Made by a program: the position numbers and the translations under genes. A stretch of DNA of 64,000 bases, taken from the NCBI GenBank assembly GCA_038030265.1, contig CM075939.1, positions 16,659,253 through 16,723,252 of the forward strand, written 5' to 3'. The notes under the pieces were generated by a model. The model did not search any database, was not told where the DNA came from, and worked only from the letters and a program-made list of their open reading frames with translations. Origin of the DNA: Corythucha ciliata (lineage: Eukaryota; Arthropoda; Insecta; Hemiptera; Tingidae). This document shows, in pieces, positions 35,229-48,181 of the stretch (positions are counted from its first letter, which is position 1; every line of letters begins with the position of its first letter).

Positions 35229-36288
35229 GTTTCACCAAGCGGCACTTTGGCCCTTTTTTGCACTTTGCCATTACAAAAAGCTTGGCAAGCATCATACAGT
35301 GGCCCACGAAGAAAATTACTTTATGTTTTTGAATGGGTTTCAACCCCTGGTCCCTTTTTTATTGCATTTCAAGATTCGGCAGTAAAAATAAAGCCCGCAT
35401 GACACCCAGGGTCTTGAGGGTTTCACTGCAGCCTTCCAATGCGGATTTATAATATAAAACGCGGCCGAAATATGGGAATCCGCCTTTGTCATCTTATTCG
35501 TTCTCTATATAATATCCTTAAAAAATGTAATTCCAAGGCATTAGAGAATAAAACAACACGAACCCGTAAAAAAAACAACAAAACTGGTGGAGAAACAAGT
35601 TACAGATAAGCTTTGATTCTAGAAGCATGAGGCTCTCTGGGGTTGTAATATTTTGGCGTAAGAAGAGGGTTCATAAAGAGTATATCATGTTATCAAAGTT
35701 TCTTTTTAACTCTATTCGGGTCCCTCACCCTCCGCATACTATACCTTATCCGTTTTCCCAGCATACACACTCATATTCCTAGGATCTCTCAAACCCTCAA
35801 GTTGGCTTATCTTCGAAAAACTATATATATATATACCTCGGAAAAAGGGTGGAAAGAGGTGAAGGGTCCCCCCCGTCACCCTTTCACCCCCTCTTGACTG
35901 TTCTTGTCGTTTCTTCTCATCACCACTACCTTGTCCAAACGACACACAAAACCTTCCTGCTCCTCGCCATCGCCTTTGCTACAAAAGATAAAACCCCTGC
36001 AGTCGAACGTTACACGTATGAGAACTGTGAGGAGAAGGGTCATTTTATTTTTTTCATATATATTAACAAAAAGGTATAAAGAGGCGCCCTGGTCTCGAGG
36101 CCGAGGGATAATCTGAAGTTACTGCTTCTTTTTTACTTCTTTTCCCTTCCACTTTTCTTATTCTTCCTTAGATGACACTGATCGTGTTTTTCTTCTTTAA
36201 AAGCTGGAACATATTGCTTTCGAGCACTGTGACAAGAGAGTTGGGGGGTGGAAGGGGGTATTCACATTTATGTTCTCGAGACGCCCTA

Positions 36289-36333
<45 letters not shown>

Positions 36334-38480
36334 ATGGCAGACCTTTAAGTTTAAAAATACCCTGAGTCATTTGGGTGGGATGACGATGGAAGAGGGAGTG
36401 GGGTTGGAATCATATTTGAACCTTTTTAAAAGTAAATAATACTCGAATTCCCTTTAAAAGTGCCGACCCACCCTCACTAGCACTTCTTATTTCTTGTATA
36501 TATCTGGGTGAGTATACTTTCATGGGCATACGAGAAAGAGAGGGCCACCCAGCCTGAAATTGTTGACACTATGAGTACAAACATATACAAAAAAAAATAA
36601 TAATAATAAAAAAATTGTGTTTCTAGTGTGACACGGCAAAACTAAAACTAATAGGGGCAGTTGCTACCTGGTTGTTCGAGTGGATCGTTTAAAGAAAAAA
36701 AAAGCTTTAAATTCTCTTTTCGGTTAAAATAAAGTGCCAAGACAGCCGGTTTCAACGTTCAAAAAAGAAATTTTCCTTCAAATCTGACAAGACAAAATTA
36801 ATCCTCGTATAGAAGAGGCAATTGAATCAGGTTCTAGGCACTACAATATCCCCCGGTTCTGTTACAAGCTGATGTCAACATCTCTATTCAAATTGAGGTG
36901 GTAAATCATTGAAAAAGTGATTTACAACTTCTGTTAATAGTTTTTAAAGGCGTCATTTAAATGTAGGTATTTATGTGTATGCTGGACTTAATTGATGAAA
37001 TAGAGGGAGAAAGAAACACGAAAAAGAAGTGATAGCTGTTTCCTGGAAGAATTATGGATTGTGGCTGTGTGAGCCTTGGGTTGCCGACGTTTCATTTCGA
37101 AAGAAAAAGCCGTCGCCGCATAAAAATGTCGTTCATCTTGGAGTGAAACTTGAAGGCGATAATGGGGATAAGAGTGACATGCGAAGATTTTAACAAGGGG
37201 CTGTGATATGGCCGCTGTTTTTGTTTCACCCCCCCCCCCTTCCCACCACCACTCACCCGTTCACCATCATTCTATTGCGGAACCGCCTCCTTATAAACTC
37301 CAAGTCTTTTCAGTAGCTTGACATTGAATTGTAGCGGGCAAGAATTCCTTACGCGGAGAATTCTTCGAAAAACAACCAGATCGTTCTTTCTTGTCGGGGA
37401 AGGAGATCGTTCGTCGAATGACAAAAGCAGCCCGGCCAGGGTCAGAAAAACGTCCACAGCCTCGGTCTCTTGAATGGCAAACCATTACAAAGGATCCAGT
37501 TTAGACATGAGTGAGTGCGAGGGGTGGTAGAGAGAGAGAGAGAGTGAGAGTGAATGAGTGTGTTAGAGAGATTTTTGCCCCAACGTGATCTGAAAATGCC
37601 GCCTCCTATCAAATTCAATAATTCATTTCTTTTTTCAGGGGTTCCTCTTGTCAGGAAACAATGGAAATTGGTAAACCTGGGAGAGGTGAAGTAATTTTTT
37701 TTTCACACACCAGACCATTAAAGCTCCTTCTATAAATGTAATTGGATGTTGCAAATCAACTGCCGCAACCTCGGGCTGTCTCGTCAACTTCATATCTCTC
37801 AATCTCCGGTCTTTTTTCCCCATCTACAGATGAAAATCAGACGACCCTATTATCGACGAACATGAAAAAAGCTTTTAAAAAAACCAAAGAACCAGATTTC
37901 CGTAATGCCGATCAAGGCATCACGGATATCTCGTGTTTTCCATTAACTTTCTTTCATCGGCCACGAAGATTAAAAAAAAAGAAGAGAAATAACTGTTGTA
38001 GGCAAGAAGGGGGTAAAATAAGCAGCGACAGACGAGTTCCTTATAGCCGGGAGTCCAATTACGCGAAAATAGATGGAAGGCTCATTAGAAGTGACATTGA
38101 TTTACATTGACTCGAAAGGCAATGACAGAAAGGCTGAAGTCTTGGATTGACGGACTGTCTTGACTTTTAAACCTTATAGATAGATGGATGGATGGGGACA
38201 TCCGTTTCTTTTTACATGGAACCCGAATGGAGTAAATAGGATGGATAAGTTGTGACGTAACCAAGCCGCATGACTTTTGAATGCACGAAGCTTATTTATT
38301 GGGAATGGGGAGGGGTGTAGGGGTCACCAGCATGTTGCGGGCAAGTCACTCGGTACAGGAACCGTTATCTGCACTGAATAATGTAATTGAAACCGATGGA
38401 TTCAGGTTTTCAAAACAAAACAAGGTCTTCCTCTTCTTTTCCATAAAATATTGAGCTTATGCACTGTTTTATACTCGGAG
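35229..38480. other. Unrecognised sequence without a supported gene
   Basis: No coding family, RNA gene or element end recognised. It contains a 40-base A run at 36292-36331 and a GA-rich microsatellite at about 37530-37575. The region is free of the degenerate arrays, like other array-free islands in this window. Confidence 0.4.
36292..36331. repeat. A homopolymer, 40 bases
   Basis: Uninterrupted A run; no retroposon body identified next to it. Confidence 0.9.
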
Positions 38481-38499
38481 GTAACAAACCGGTAAAAAA

Positions 38500-38700
38500 A
38501 CACGCAAAATTAGACTTTGAAATAACTAAAAAGTGAAAAATTAGTTATTTCAAGAAGCGAAACCTGCGAAATTAACTTTTTGAAGCAACCAAATCCGCGT
38601 GTATTTGATTTTACTAGAAGCCAAACCTACAGAAATCAGTTATTTGAATGAGCCAAATGAGTGAAATTTGTTTTCTAAACGACGCCCGGTTTTTTATTGC
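38500..38700 (-). repeat. Weak degenerate array, GAAATTA-GTTATTT-AAGCCAAACC type
   Basis: Words like CCTGCGAAATTAACTTTTTGAAGC and CCTACAGAAATCAGTTATTTG recur at about 38 bp. They are related in style to the reverse complement of the 23345-24620 array. Confidence 0.4.
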
Positions 38701-38799
38701 TGGAGGAAATCATTTTTTGAACTTTTGAAAATTTTAGTCGTGGACATGCACGAAGCGCTGCAGCCCAGTAGCGCAATTTCTCTATTTATACTGCTCAAT

Positions 38800-41481
38800 T
38801 ATGGATTCTCCTTTAATTTAGCTACGAATTCTTGCTATTCAAAAATCCTATCCGCCAGTTCGAGTTTGTGCTCAATTAAAGCAGCAAATTGGAAGTTTTC
38901 TCAATTTTAGCCGTGAATAAGCACTTTTTGTCAAATTTACCTCCCCCCCCCCCCGAACTAGATCTCATCTAAATTTTGGCTACTTTTTTCTCAGTTGGTT
39001 TTGGCTTTTTTCCTCAGTTTTAGCTGGGAAGCAGCGGTTGTTTTTAAACCTTTTTTCCACGAATTTGCGATTTGTCTCAAAGCCACAAAGTTGCCTTCAG
39101 AATCCACCTTATTGGCGTATTTTCAATATCAGCAGAAAATTTGACTACTTTCAATTTTATCCGCAAATTATAGCTTTTACTCTGCTTTGTCCACGAATTA
39201 GTGAGTTTCCTGAATTTCAGCCGCGAGTTTTCCTAAATTTTTGCTGCAAGTTGGCGATGTTTCAACTTTCTAGCAGCGAATTAGCACTTGTTCTCAATTT
39301 GAGCACCAGGTTAGCGATATTTTTACAGCGAATTACCACTTTTTTCCAAATTGAGAAAAGTGGTATAATTGGTAAGCTGCAAATTATCGTTTTTCTAAAT
39401 ATTAGGCGCGCTAATTAGTGATTTTTCTCAATATTAGCCATAAATAAGTGGATTTTTGAACATTTTTGCCTCTCATTACTATTGTTTTTTTTCTGGTTGA
39501 CATTCATCCGTGGAAGTACCCCCTCTTCAAAGAAAAATTTTTCTTAGTTTTAAGCCGAAAGTTTCCTTAATTTATGCCTAGGATTGGCGAACTTTCAATT
39601 ACAGCCGAAAATGTGAATTTTTTCCATTTTAGCCGTGATTTAGAGATTTTTCTGCAATTTTTCCGCGAATTAGTAACTGTCGTCAATTTTAGCAGCGAGG
39701 TGGCGTCTTTATTCCGTATAAAAGCGATTTTTCTTGACCTTATTTTTGAATTGGCGTTGTCCTAAATTTTTGCTGCAAATTAGGAATGTTTTACCTTTTT
39801 AGCAGAGAATTACCACTTTTTCTCAATTTGAACTGCGAGTGGCGTTTTTTATCAAATTAACCGTGCTAATTAGTGATTTTTCTCAATAATGGCCGCAAAT
39901 TAGCGGTTTTTAAACCTTTTTGCTCCTCATTTTCTATTCTTTCTTTCAATTGGCGTTATGGATTAGCGCTTTCACCGAGTTTTAGACCCGAAGTTGACTT
40001 CAGAGGCTTCGGATTGGCGTTTTCCTAAATTTTAGCTGCGAATCAGCGTTTTCCAACATTTTAGCCGTGAATCAGGGTTTTCTCTACTGTTTCAATTTTA
40101 ACCGCCTATTAGACAGACTATTAGTGAAGCTCCTCAGTTTTGGCAGCGAAGAATCGTTTTAATTCCGTGAAAGCGATTTTTCCCAATCTTATCCTTGAAT
40201 TGGTGCTTTCCTCAATTTTTTCTGCAAATTATAGCGATGTTTTGCCTTTTTTAGCTACGAATTAGGACTTTTTCTCAGCTTGAGCTGCGATCTAGCGTTT
40301 TTCTTAATTTTAGCCGCGCTAGTTAGTGATTTTTCTCATTAATGGCTGCAAATTCGCTTTTAGTTATGGATTAGCGCTTTTATTTATTTATATTATTTAT
40401 ATGTAGAGATTTTTTTCAATTTTGAGGCGCAAATCGATTAGCGATTCTTCCCAATTTCTGCATCGAATTAGCCTTTTGTCCGAATTTTGGCCGCTGATTA
40501 GCGGACTTTTGTCAATTTCATTCGTATTTTTTCTCCATTTTAGCAGCAATTTAATAAGTGATTTTTCTCATTATCATTTCGCCAAATAGCTAGTAATTAG
40601 CAATTTAATATTTCCATGTTTTTCTTAATTTTGTGAATTATCGTTGATCGCGATTTCAGTTTGCCATTTTTAGCCCAACTCTTAATTCAGCCCCACTTAG
40701 CATTTTTTCTAGTTTTTTGTTTTTAATCATAGCCGCGATTTTGTCACTTTTACAGCTTCGAATTAGCGCTTTTTCACCATTTTAACCATGGGTTTGGCCA
40801 AAGAACAGCACGTTAGAGTTTTTTCTCATTTTAGCCGTAAATTGGACCCTATAATTCACTGCGAATTAGCGATTTTTTCTCAATTTTCGTCTGGAAGTTG
40901 CATCGACCAACCCCAAATGAACGCTATTTTGCGGTTTTGGCGCTTTTTCCAAACTTTTTGCCGTGAGTTGGCAGCGTATTATCGGGGATTTACCGGGGAT
41001 CGGCAAGTTTTTTCTATTTTTTAGCCCTTGATGTTACCTCCAGAGCTCTAGAAAGCGCGATTTCTCGTTATTCTAGGCTTCAAAAATGCGCTTTTGTGGG
41101 CTAAATCGAATATTCAGACACGCTCTTCTGCTAATCACCTACAACGTTCAATTCACCAGGGACCATTGTTAGATATAATGTCCTGGGAAAAATGTCGCAA
41201 GCTGAATCCAATGACGATACATCAGAAATAATACTATCTCGCCGTAGCAACGCCCCTCGCGTGAGTTTTTCCCGACAATTCTAACTTCTAACTATACGGC
41301 CCCAGGTCGGATGGGTTGAAAATAGTCGAAAGGAGCCAATATCACTGCCCATCCGCATAGCAAAACTCGTTTTCACGTATACCCACTTTCATGAACATAG
41401 AACCTAAAGATCGTATTTTTTCCATCTTTAAGGTTTTTGGGGGCCCCCTCGGATATGGAGTGGTACCTCGGTACGCTACTG
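38800..41481 (+). mobile_element. Element E2: long degenerate array plus 3' module and right terminus
   Basis: Plus-strand CTCAATTTTAGCC / GCGAATTAGCG units run for over 2.2 kb (about 38800-41050), the longest array here. The module at 41105-41481 matches, inverted, the one beginning at 27429 and ends in GTACCTCGGTACGCTACTG. An extra ~150 bp (about 41135-41290) absent from the 27429 copy includes a block related to the small foldback at 47852-47942. The left terminus is not identified. Confidence 0.6.
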
Positions 41482-41499
41482 GATAAAAGATTTTCTCAC

Positions 41500-42860
41500 A
41501 CTGATATTATAGCGCTTATTTTCTGAACTTTTAGCCGTGGGCTTTGTCACGAGAACGCAGCTCAGCTCATTGGTGCACGACTTCTCAATTTCAGCCTCAG
41601 AAACAGAAAATGAGTGTCTTTCCTAGTGTTTCCCGCAAATGAGCTCGAGCATTGATCTATTTCAATTGCGAAGAGCGATTGCTCTCTGTCAATTATTTAT
41701 AAGTAAACCATTTTTCTGAATTTTATCCTTGTCCTCCGCGAGCCACGAATTCAAACTTTTATAAATTACGCCTGGAAGTTTCCCCAAGAAACTTCGATTT
41801 AGCGTTATTTCTCAATTTGAACCACGAGCACCCTTATTTTCTCAATTTTAGCCGTTAAATTAGAAATTGACCCATCATTTTGCAACATACTTGCCCCCAA
41901 AACAGCTCATTAGAGCAATTTCTCAATTTACGCCGCCTCTTAAATATCTACAGAAACTGCAAGCGTTTTTCTTACTTTTACCACGAAGTTGCTTCAAGAA
42001 ACATTTTTAAGTTAACATTTTGCCCAATTCGAGGCGCTTTATATCAATTTTCTTTTATATCAATGTAGTGATTTTCCCCATTTTATCCTCGAACCGCTAT
42101 AATTGACGTTTTCTATAATTTTAGCCGCAGATGAGCGCTTTTTATCAACTTTAGCTGTGATAAGCGATTTTTCTCACTATTAGCCACCGATTGGCACTTT
42201 GTATCAATTCAAGCCGTTTCAAAGGTCATCGTGAACAGCAATCAGTCTTTCTACCAATTCTGGCCTGGAAAGTTGTATCTATATACCGTGGATGAGCCCA
42301 TCTTTCATCATAGTAGCAACAAGTGAACGTTCCTATTAATTTTAGCCACAAATAAGCGATTTTTCCACATTTTTATCTGCCGAATTGCTTCAAGTACAGC
42401 CCAATTGGATGATTTTTCAGTGTATGCACCAAAGACCAACAGAAAACGCGAATAGGCGTTTTCCCCCGCAATTTTAGCTGGAAATGAGGACTTTTTATCA
42501 ACTGAAGCCATGATAAGAGATTTTTCTCACTCTCAGCCGCCAATTAGCTCTTATCAACAATTTTAGACAAGGTTAGCCCAATAGCGTGTTTTCTCAATTT
42601 TATCGTCTAGAAGCCGCGAAGTAGTACATTTCTGAATTTAAGCAGTGAACTAACTACCAAAATACCACGTAAGTGTTTTGCCTCAATTTTTGCATAACAC
42701 GAATTAGTGTTTCCCCCCTCAAATTCTACCGGCAAATGACCTTTGTTTTAATCAATAGTCATTTTTATCCGGATATTAACGCAATTTCTCAATTTCATCT
42801 GCGAATTAACGCCTACTAATTCTATTTATCCATATTTTAGCTTTTCGAGGCCTTCTCTGA
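41500..42860 (+). repeat. Degenerate ~30-bp array (E type)
   Basis: Plus-oriented CTCAATTTTAGCC / ATTAGCG words continue after the E2 right terminus, with looser spacing, and stop near a C run at about 42880-42890. This may be another E copy lacking recognisable ends. Confidence 0.6.
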
Positions 42861-42915
42861 TCGGAGACTCTATGGGTGATCCCCCCCCCCTTGCCTTGGA
42901 AAGACGGAGCGAGAC

Positions 42916-43330
42916 TAGTAGCGTACCATGGTACAGTGCAGGCGAGGACGGAGGAGCACCCCTCCCCGCCACCAATCACAGAAAATCCTTAAGATGGAGA
43001 AATTGGGATTTTTAGGTTATTGGGTTATAAAGCGTTAAAAATTGAGAGGAAAAAAATTAGCAAAAGTGACTGAAATTATGGTACGTAAAGCGCTAATTCA
43101 CGGCTAAAATTGAGAAAAAGTGCTCATTTGGCAAATATCGCCGGCATCACTGCTAGAACCCCTTTAACGGCTTTTCTAGTCCAAAATTCGTTTCGATTTA
43201 CTGATTCCCCATACCAAGAAATTTCGAGATAGCGTATAGTTTCGTCCATTCTTGAATTTTGGCCCTTTTCGCCAAAAACGGCTACGGTTAGGTGGGCGTG
43301 TTTTTTGGCAAATTTTCTCAAAGTGTAGTC
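42916..43330 (-). mobile_element. E-type element in inverted orientation, partial
   Basis: Starts with TAGTAGCGTACCATGGTAC, the E terminus. Reverse-oriented array words (TAAAAATTGAGAGGAAAAAAATTAG, CGCTAATTCACGGCTAAAATTGAG) follow at 43030-43330. The orientation agrees with the rule that this terminus sits at the 3' side of the array. Confidence 0.5.
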
Positions 43331-45440
43331 CAGACAATAATCCAGGGATTTATATCAGTGCTCTTGACCTTCATCCAATTAACAATAATTCTGCTTGTTA
43401 CGGTTAAGTGAATTCGCCGAACAGGCAATAAAATACGAAATGACAACAGAGCCCCATCCCTTCTTCTTTACACCCCGGTGGTTTTCGTGTATGAGAAAAG
43501 TCCCTCTCCTTCCTTTCAATGTATCAAAACCCCTTGTAGTGAGGCGCTGAAAACACAGAGGGTAAATCATACGACCCAACCTCATACTCTCTCACTCTGA
43601 CACAACTAACTCATCCCTTTTCTTCTCTTTCTACTCTCCCCCTTACCATCAACCGCTTTCCAAAGTCCTGTTCTTTCGCTTTTCCACCACCACCGCCACT
43701 TCCTCGACACAAACATAATGGGTTAGTTTGTCTGCTCCAACGCTGCACTACAAATCACGGTGAAATACCGCGATTCCCCCTCCCTCCATGCTCCTCTTTC
43801 ATACCTCGAGGGACACGAAACGGAAAGGGGAAGGCAGCCAGAGAGGCCCACCCGATTATGTTATGGTTAATAAATTGTTTACCGTCTGAATGGAGTTCCA
43901 CTTCTGCGAGAGTCCCGTGAGAGGAGGAGGAGGAGACCGTGCAGAGAGTATATCGTACAGTATATTATTGATGCGAAGGGCGTGACTCGAGAGGACAAAA
44001 GGTTTGACCTTTTTATCGCCACGGCGAGGAAAATGAGAGGAGATTTATGGGAGTTGAATTGATGGTGGGAAGGAGGGGGGTCGAAGAGACACAGTGAGAG
44101 GATTTGATTTGAAGGGAAAAGCGGGACAAACGATCCACGCTTCGCTGGCTGCTTAAGATGAGCATTATCATTTTGGTGCCCACTTAATGGCTTTTTTGCC
44201 GGCCATCTGTCTTTAGTATTGAACGCTGGTAGCACGTAATTTTCTTGGAGACTATGCTGGTAACTAACTGCCAAGTAAGGATGAAAAAAAGGATTGGGGG
44301 GGTCCTAAGGATATATAAAAAATATAAGAAATATCTTGTTTGACTTGTTCGAGACCATCTGAAAAATTATAAACAGGCTGACACACTTATAATTGGGCAA
44401 TAAATTCTTCCCTTATCCTTTTTCTTGAAGTAAATATTAATAAATTTTATTTCTAAAGCAAAAAAATGCGAAATGAACGGCGAAGAGACATGAAATGGAA
44501 TCGGTTGGTGAGGGCCGTAACTTCCTTAAGGTTCTACTATGTCATTCTCTTAACAAACTCAGCGGCGGCTCTCACCGATTAATCTTTTTTAACGAGAGGG
44601 AAAAGGCTACGGTCTCATAAGCGTGACCCCCTCCCCTCACTCTAAAAAGGTCAGTAAAACAGTTCGTAATTCTCCTTAAGACAAGTTTTCCGTCGATTAA
44701 TTTCATTATACCCCCTCGCTCTCTACACACCTCCTTGTCAAGTGCCCTTTATATGAAATTATACTCGCGGTCTAGAGACCATTTATCGCCCCCACCACCT
44801 TCTTCCCTTTCCCATACCGTGGATATACTTGTTTGGCTCGAACCACCTGTTCACATCCATTCCACTTATTATGTTGACAGCGTATAGGCCATTTCCATAA
44901 CTATCCAATTTCAATTTAATACGACTAAACCAAGTTTCTGGATGAGCTTATACCAATTTGCATCAAACCGAGATTAATTTTAATCTTTTAACGTCAGCTC
45001 GCTCACCGTGCTGTTAACTACTATTTTACTGTAAATTAATAACGATTCGGTATCATAAATGTTGCAAAATAATACACAACAAGACCAGAGTATTTTTCCC
45101 GTGACTGTTTCGATTTGCATAATTTGTAGCGAACCATTTAAAGTCTACTTTCTATTAACGAGGTGAGCTTTTTATCAGCTCATCTACCAGGAAGACCAAT
45201 AATAAAAAACGTGGAAGTAATAAAATAATGAAAATAGTGTTGATGAAATGATAAGTATGACTATGAAATGAAAATGTTTTCTTTTATATAGTTCTGCGTC
45301 CTGCAGGAAATTCCAAACTCATAAACACAGTGGGAATAATATATTACCTGCTTGCTTCAATTTTCTCAAGTTACGGCTCTTTAGTAGACCACATAATAAA
45401 ACAAAAAATTACAATTCTGTGCTGCAATCATCATTTGTGT
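43331..45440. other. Unrecognised sequence without a supported gene
   Basis: No gene recognised. Between 44499 and 44580 an imperfect hairpin has arms containing GGTGAGGGCCG and CGGCTCTCACC. The part at 44860-45140 is AT-rich, free of arrays and unremarkable otherwise. Confidence 0.4.
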
Positions 45441-46040
45441 GCAAGAAAAGCACATTCTTGGATCAATTTTGAGGATTTAGGGATTTTAGCCACGCGAAAC
45501 AGCTTGTGATTTGTCATTTAGCCCTATATCAACCGCGGAACAGCTGGAGAGTTAAAGAGCTGAATATCCGTATTTAGGGGGCAAATTGCAAGATTCCACT
45601 CATTTTCTAGCATGAAATTGGCTGTTTTTAGTCTGAAAATTCATATTCGAAGAATAACTTGACAGATATCCATCCAAAAAATATCCATTCCATACGAACC
45701 CTTGTCGTGTATATGTATCTCGTGTATCTAGAGCAGACATCAGTGATGCCAAACCAACCAAATTGGGCCTTTGGAAGGGCCAAACAATTTTTTTCAGAGT
45801 CAATGCCATAAAATTGATTTTTGGAAGAGCCAAATCCGCTTAATTTGATTTCTTAACTAGTTACGCCTACGAAGTTGGTTTCTTGGAGGTTTAAACGCCA
45901 CCACTAACAGGATTATGCGAAAAAAAGATTAAAAAACACACTTCATTGGTTTCGCACTTTGGAATGACCGAGTCGCACTTGCGGCTCCATCAAATTATCA
46001 AATTCATCTGAATAGCATTTCTAGGATTAGTGTTGCCAAT
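45441..46040. repeat. Weak array-like words
   Basis: Loose repeats of AAATTGATTTTTGGAAGAGCCAAA type occur at 45770-45900, related in style to the 12600 and 38500 stretches. Confidence 0.3.
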
Positions 46041-46560
46041 TTGACGGATCTCCCGTCAGATCTGACAGATTTAGGAAGTCCATAGCCATGAAGTTGCCTG
46101 TAAAAAAACCGCGAATCGGCACTTTATCGATTTAAAATCTACTGGCGAATCAGCGTTTATGTCATGCTAACAATAATCTGTGAATTACCGATTTTGCTTA
46201 ATTTTAGCCGTGAAAGATGCTCCATACACATATATTTAACGAATTTTTCTCTCTCGTGACGCAAATTAGACGTTGTTTTTCACACTTTATCCCCACTTTG
46301 ATTTTTTTTCCCCCCCACTTATAGCTTTGGATTAGCGTTTTTTCTCAATTTCATGCCACAAATAAGTTACCTTCAGAAGATGAGAATTGGCGTACTTTAA
46401 ATTTTAGACACACATTGAACATTGTCACTATTTTAGCAGTGAATTAGCGCTTTTTCTCAGTTGAATCAGCAATGTAGCGTTTTTATCCTATGAATTAGCA
46501 TTTTTCTAATGTTGTCCCCACAAATTAGCGGTTTCCTTAATTCTAAATATCGTCTCCTTT
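46040..46560 (+). repeat. Degenerate ~30-bp array (E type)
   Basis: Plus-oriented GAATTAGCG, TTTTTCTCAATTT and TTTTAGC words. It abuts the inverted F2 array at about 46560. Confidence 0.6.
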
Positions 46561-47750
46561 GGGAACAAAACGTCAGCATTGTGGTAAAATTGTCAGTTAT
46601 TGCGGTGAAATTTGTCAGTTTTGTGTTGAAGTCATCAGACATTGCAAGACAGAGTCGTATGTTTCGGCGTAAACTCATCCGTTTTGGGTGGAAGTCCCCG
46701 TTAATGGTGTGAAATTAGTCAGTTATGGAGTGAAAAGTACCCAGTTTTGAAGTGGTACCGCCAGTTTCACGGTGAATGGTGAAACTGTTAGTTAAGAGGG
46801 ATAAAGTGAGATTTTGGGATCAAAGTGTTAGTTTTGGGGTTAAAACGACAGTTTTTTTATGTATGATATTGCCATTTTATGTAGTAAAATAAAAAATTGA
46901 GAAAAATCTCTAACTCGACGCTGAAATGGAGGAAAATCGCAAATCCACAGCTAAAATGGGGACAAATAGCTAATTCACTGATGAAATTATTTTGTGGTAA
47001 CTCGTCAGGCGCCTTGCCTTATTCACTAAAAGTTAGCAACGGCGCTATTCACCCGTCCTCCCCGGAATGGAACGTATATTTTTCGACAAGACGGGTGGAT
47101 AGCGCCGGCGTTTAATTTGACTGAATAGGGTCTCAGCTTTGGTGTGAAATCGTATGTTTTGGTGTAATAACGTGTTATATATGTGAACAAACAGTCAGTA
47201 TTCTCGTAAATTCGTCAGAATTGTGTTAAAATTGTCAGTATTAAGGTAAAATCGTTAGTTTTGTGCTAAATCGCCAGAGTTTTCAATAACAGCCGGAGCT
47301 TTGGCGTGAAATCATCCGTTTGCGTACAAACTACCAGTTTTAGGGGTGAGTTTTGGGGGTAAAATCGCCGGTTGTGTTGTGAAAACTTAAGTTTTGGGGT
47401 AACACTTCGGGTTTCACGTGAAGGTATTTGTCTGTTTCGGAATAAAATATTCAGTTTCAGAGTAAAATCTTCAGTTTTGGGTTAAAAAATGTAAGTTTTT
47501 AACGTCTCTCAGACAAGATCTGTTGAAAAGTCAGACACCCTGTATTGGAAGGGCTAAGCACTGAGCCCTTCCTACAAGTATGAATATTTCTGGGGAAAAC
47601 GTTGTCAGATTTTGGACTTAAATTCCTGAATAGGCGGCTGCGAACTATAGTTTCCCCGGTGAAATGTTATAGTTTTTGACGGATTCTAACCCTTTTTGTG
47701 AAAATTCAGTTTCTAGGGACAATATTTGACGGTTCAAAGCGCCTACTACT
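46560..47750 (-). mobile_element. Element F2: inverted partial copy of F1
   Basis: The array of GTAAAATCGTCAGTTTTGGGG-like units (46560-47490) is the reverse complement of the F1 array type. It is followed by a module (about 47495-47750) matching F1's 5' module in reverse; both share ACGTCTCTCAGACAAGA, TTTCYGGGGAAA and TGTGAAAAWTCAGTTTCYWGG. Homology stops near 47750, before the expected terminus. A local patch at 46897-46985 has reverse E-type words (GCTGAAATGGAGGAAAATCGC). Confidence 0.6.
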
Positions 47751-47851
47751 ACGACGATGCGGCCTTCCATTCGTGACAGGTTTTCGTCTCGGGGTTAACG
47801 TATTTCACTCCCCAGTCTCAAAAACCCCCACTGGAGCCTTGTTACGAACGG

Positions 47852-47942
47852 TCGGGAAAAAATGCCGCAATAGCGGGATCCAAGGACGCCGAATAAGAAA
47901 TAACACTATCCCGCCATAGCAACCGCATCTTGCGGCATTTTC
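47852..47942. repeat. Small foldback sequence, ~90 bp
   Basis: AAAATGCCGCAA (47859-47870) and TTGCGGCATTTT (47930-47941) are perfect inverted copies, with an inner pair GCGGGAT / ATCCCGC. A diverged copy lies at 41184-41260, sharing GAAATAAYACTATCYCGCCRTAGCAAC. Possibly a minimal mobile or RNA-like hairpin. Confidence 0.55.
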
Positions 47943-47999
47943 ACATGGGTTCGTAAAGGTCTCCCCACACATTTCCGTGTTCTCACCGCACCGAGTCCG

Positions 48000-48024
48000 C
48001 ACCGACACACGGCGTGTGTCGGTG
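48000..48024. repeat. Perfect hairpin in C
   Basis: CACCGACACAC and GTGTGTCGGTG form an 11-bp perfect stem around the loop GGC. Confidence 0.85.
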
Positions 48025-48138
48025 AAATGAAAACAACTGAGTTAACATGAAATAGCCTACACATGTCCGAGCTCATTCTCCGAGTCGTTTCCGCGCCGTG
48101 TCCGTACCGAGCCAGTCGCGCCTTTTCTTCATTTTACG

Positions 48139-48139
<1 letters not shown>

Positions 48140-48181
<42 letters not shown>
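48140..48181. repeat. T homopolymer, 42 bases
   Basis: Uninterrupted T run inside element C. Confidence 0.9.

Noticed and set aside
44499..44580. Regulatory or microRNA hairpin
   Set aside because: Arms pair over about 11 bp with a mismatch and a long loop; no further support.
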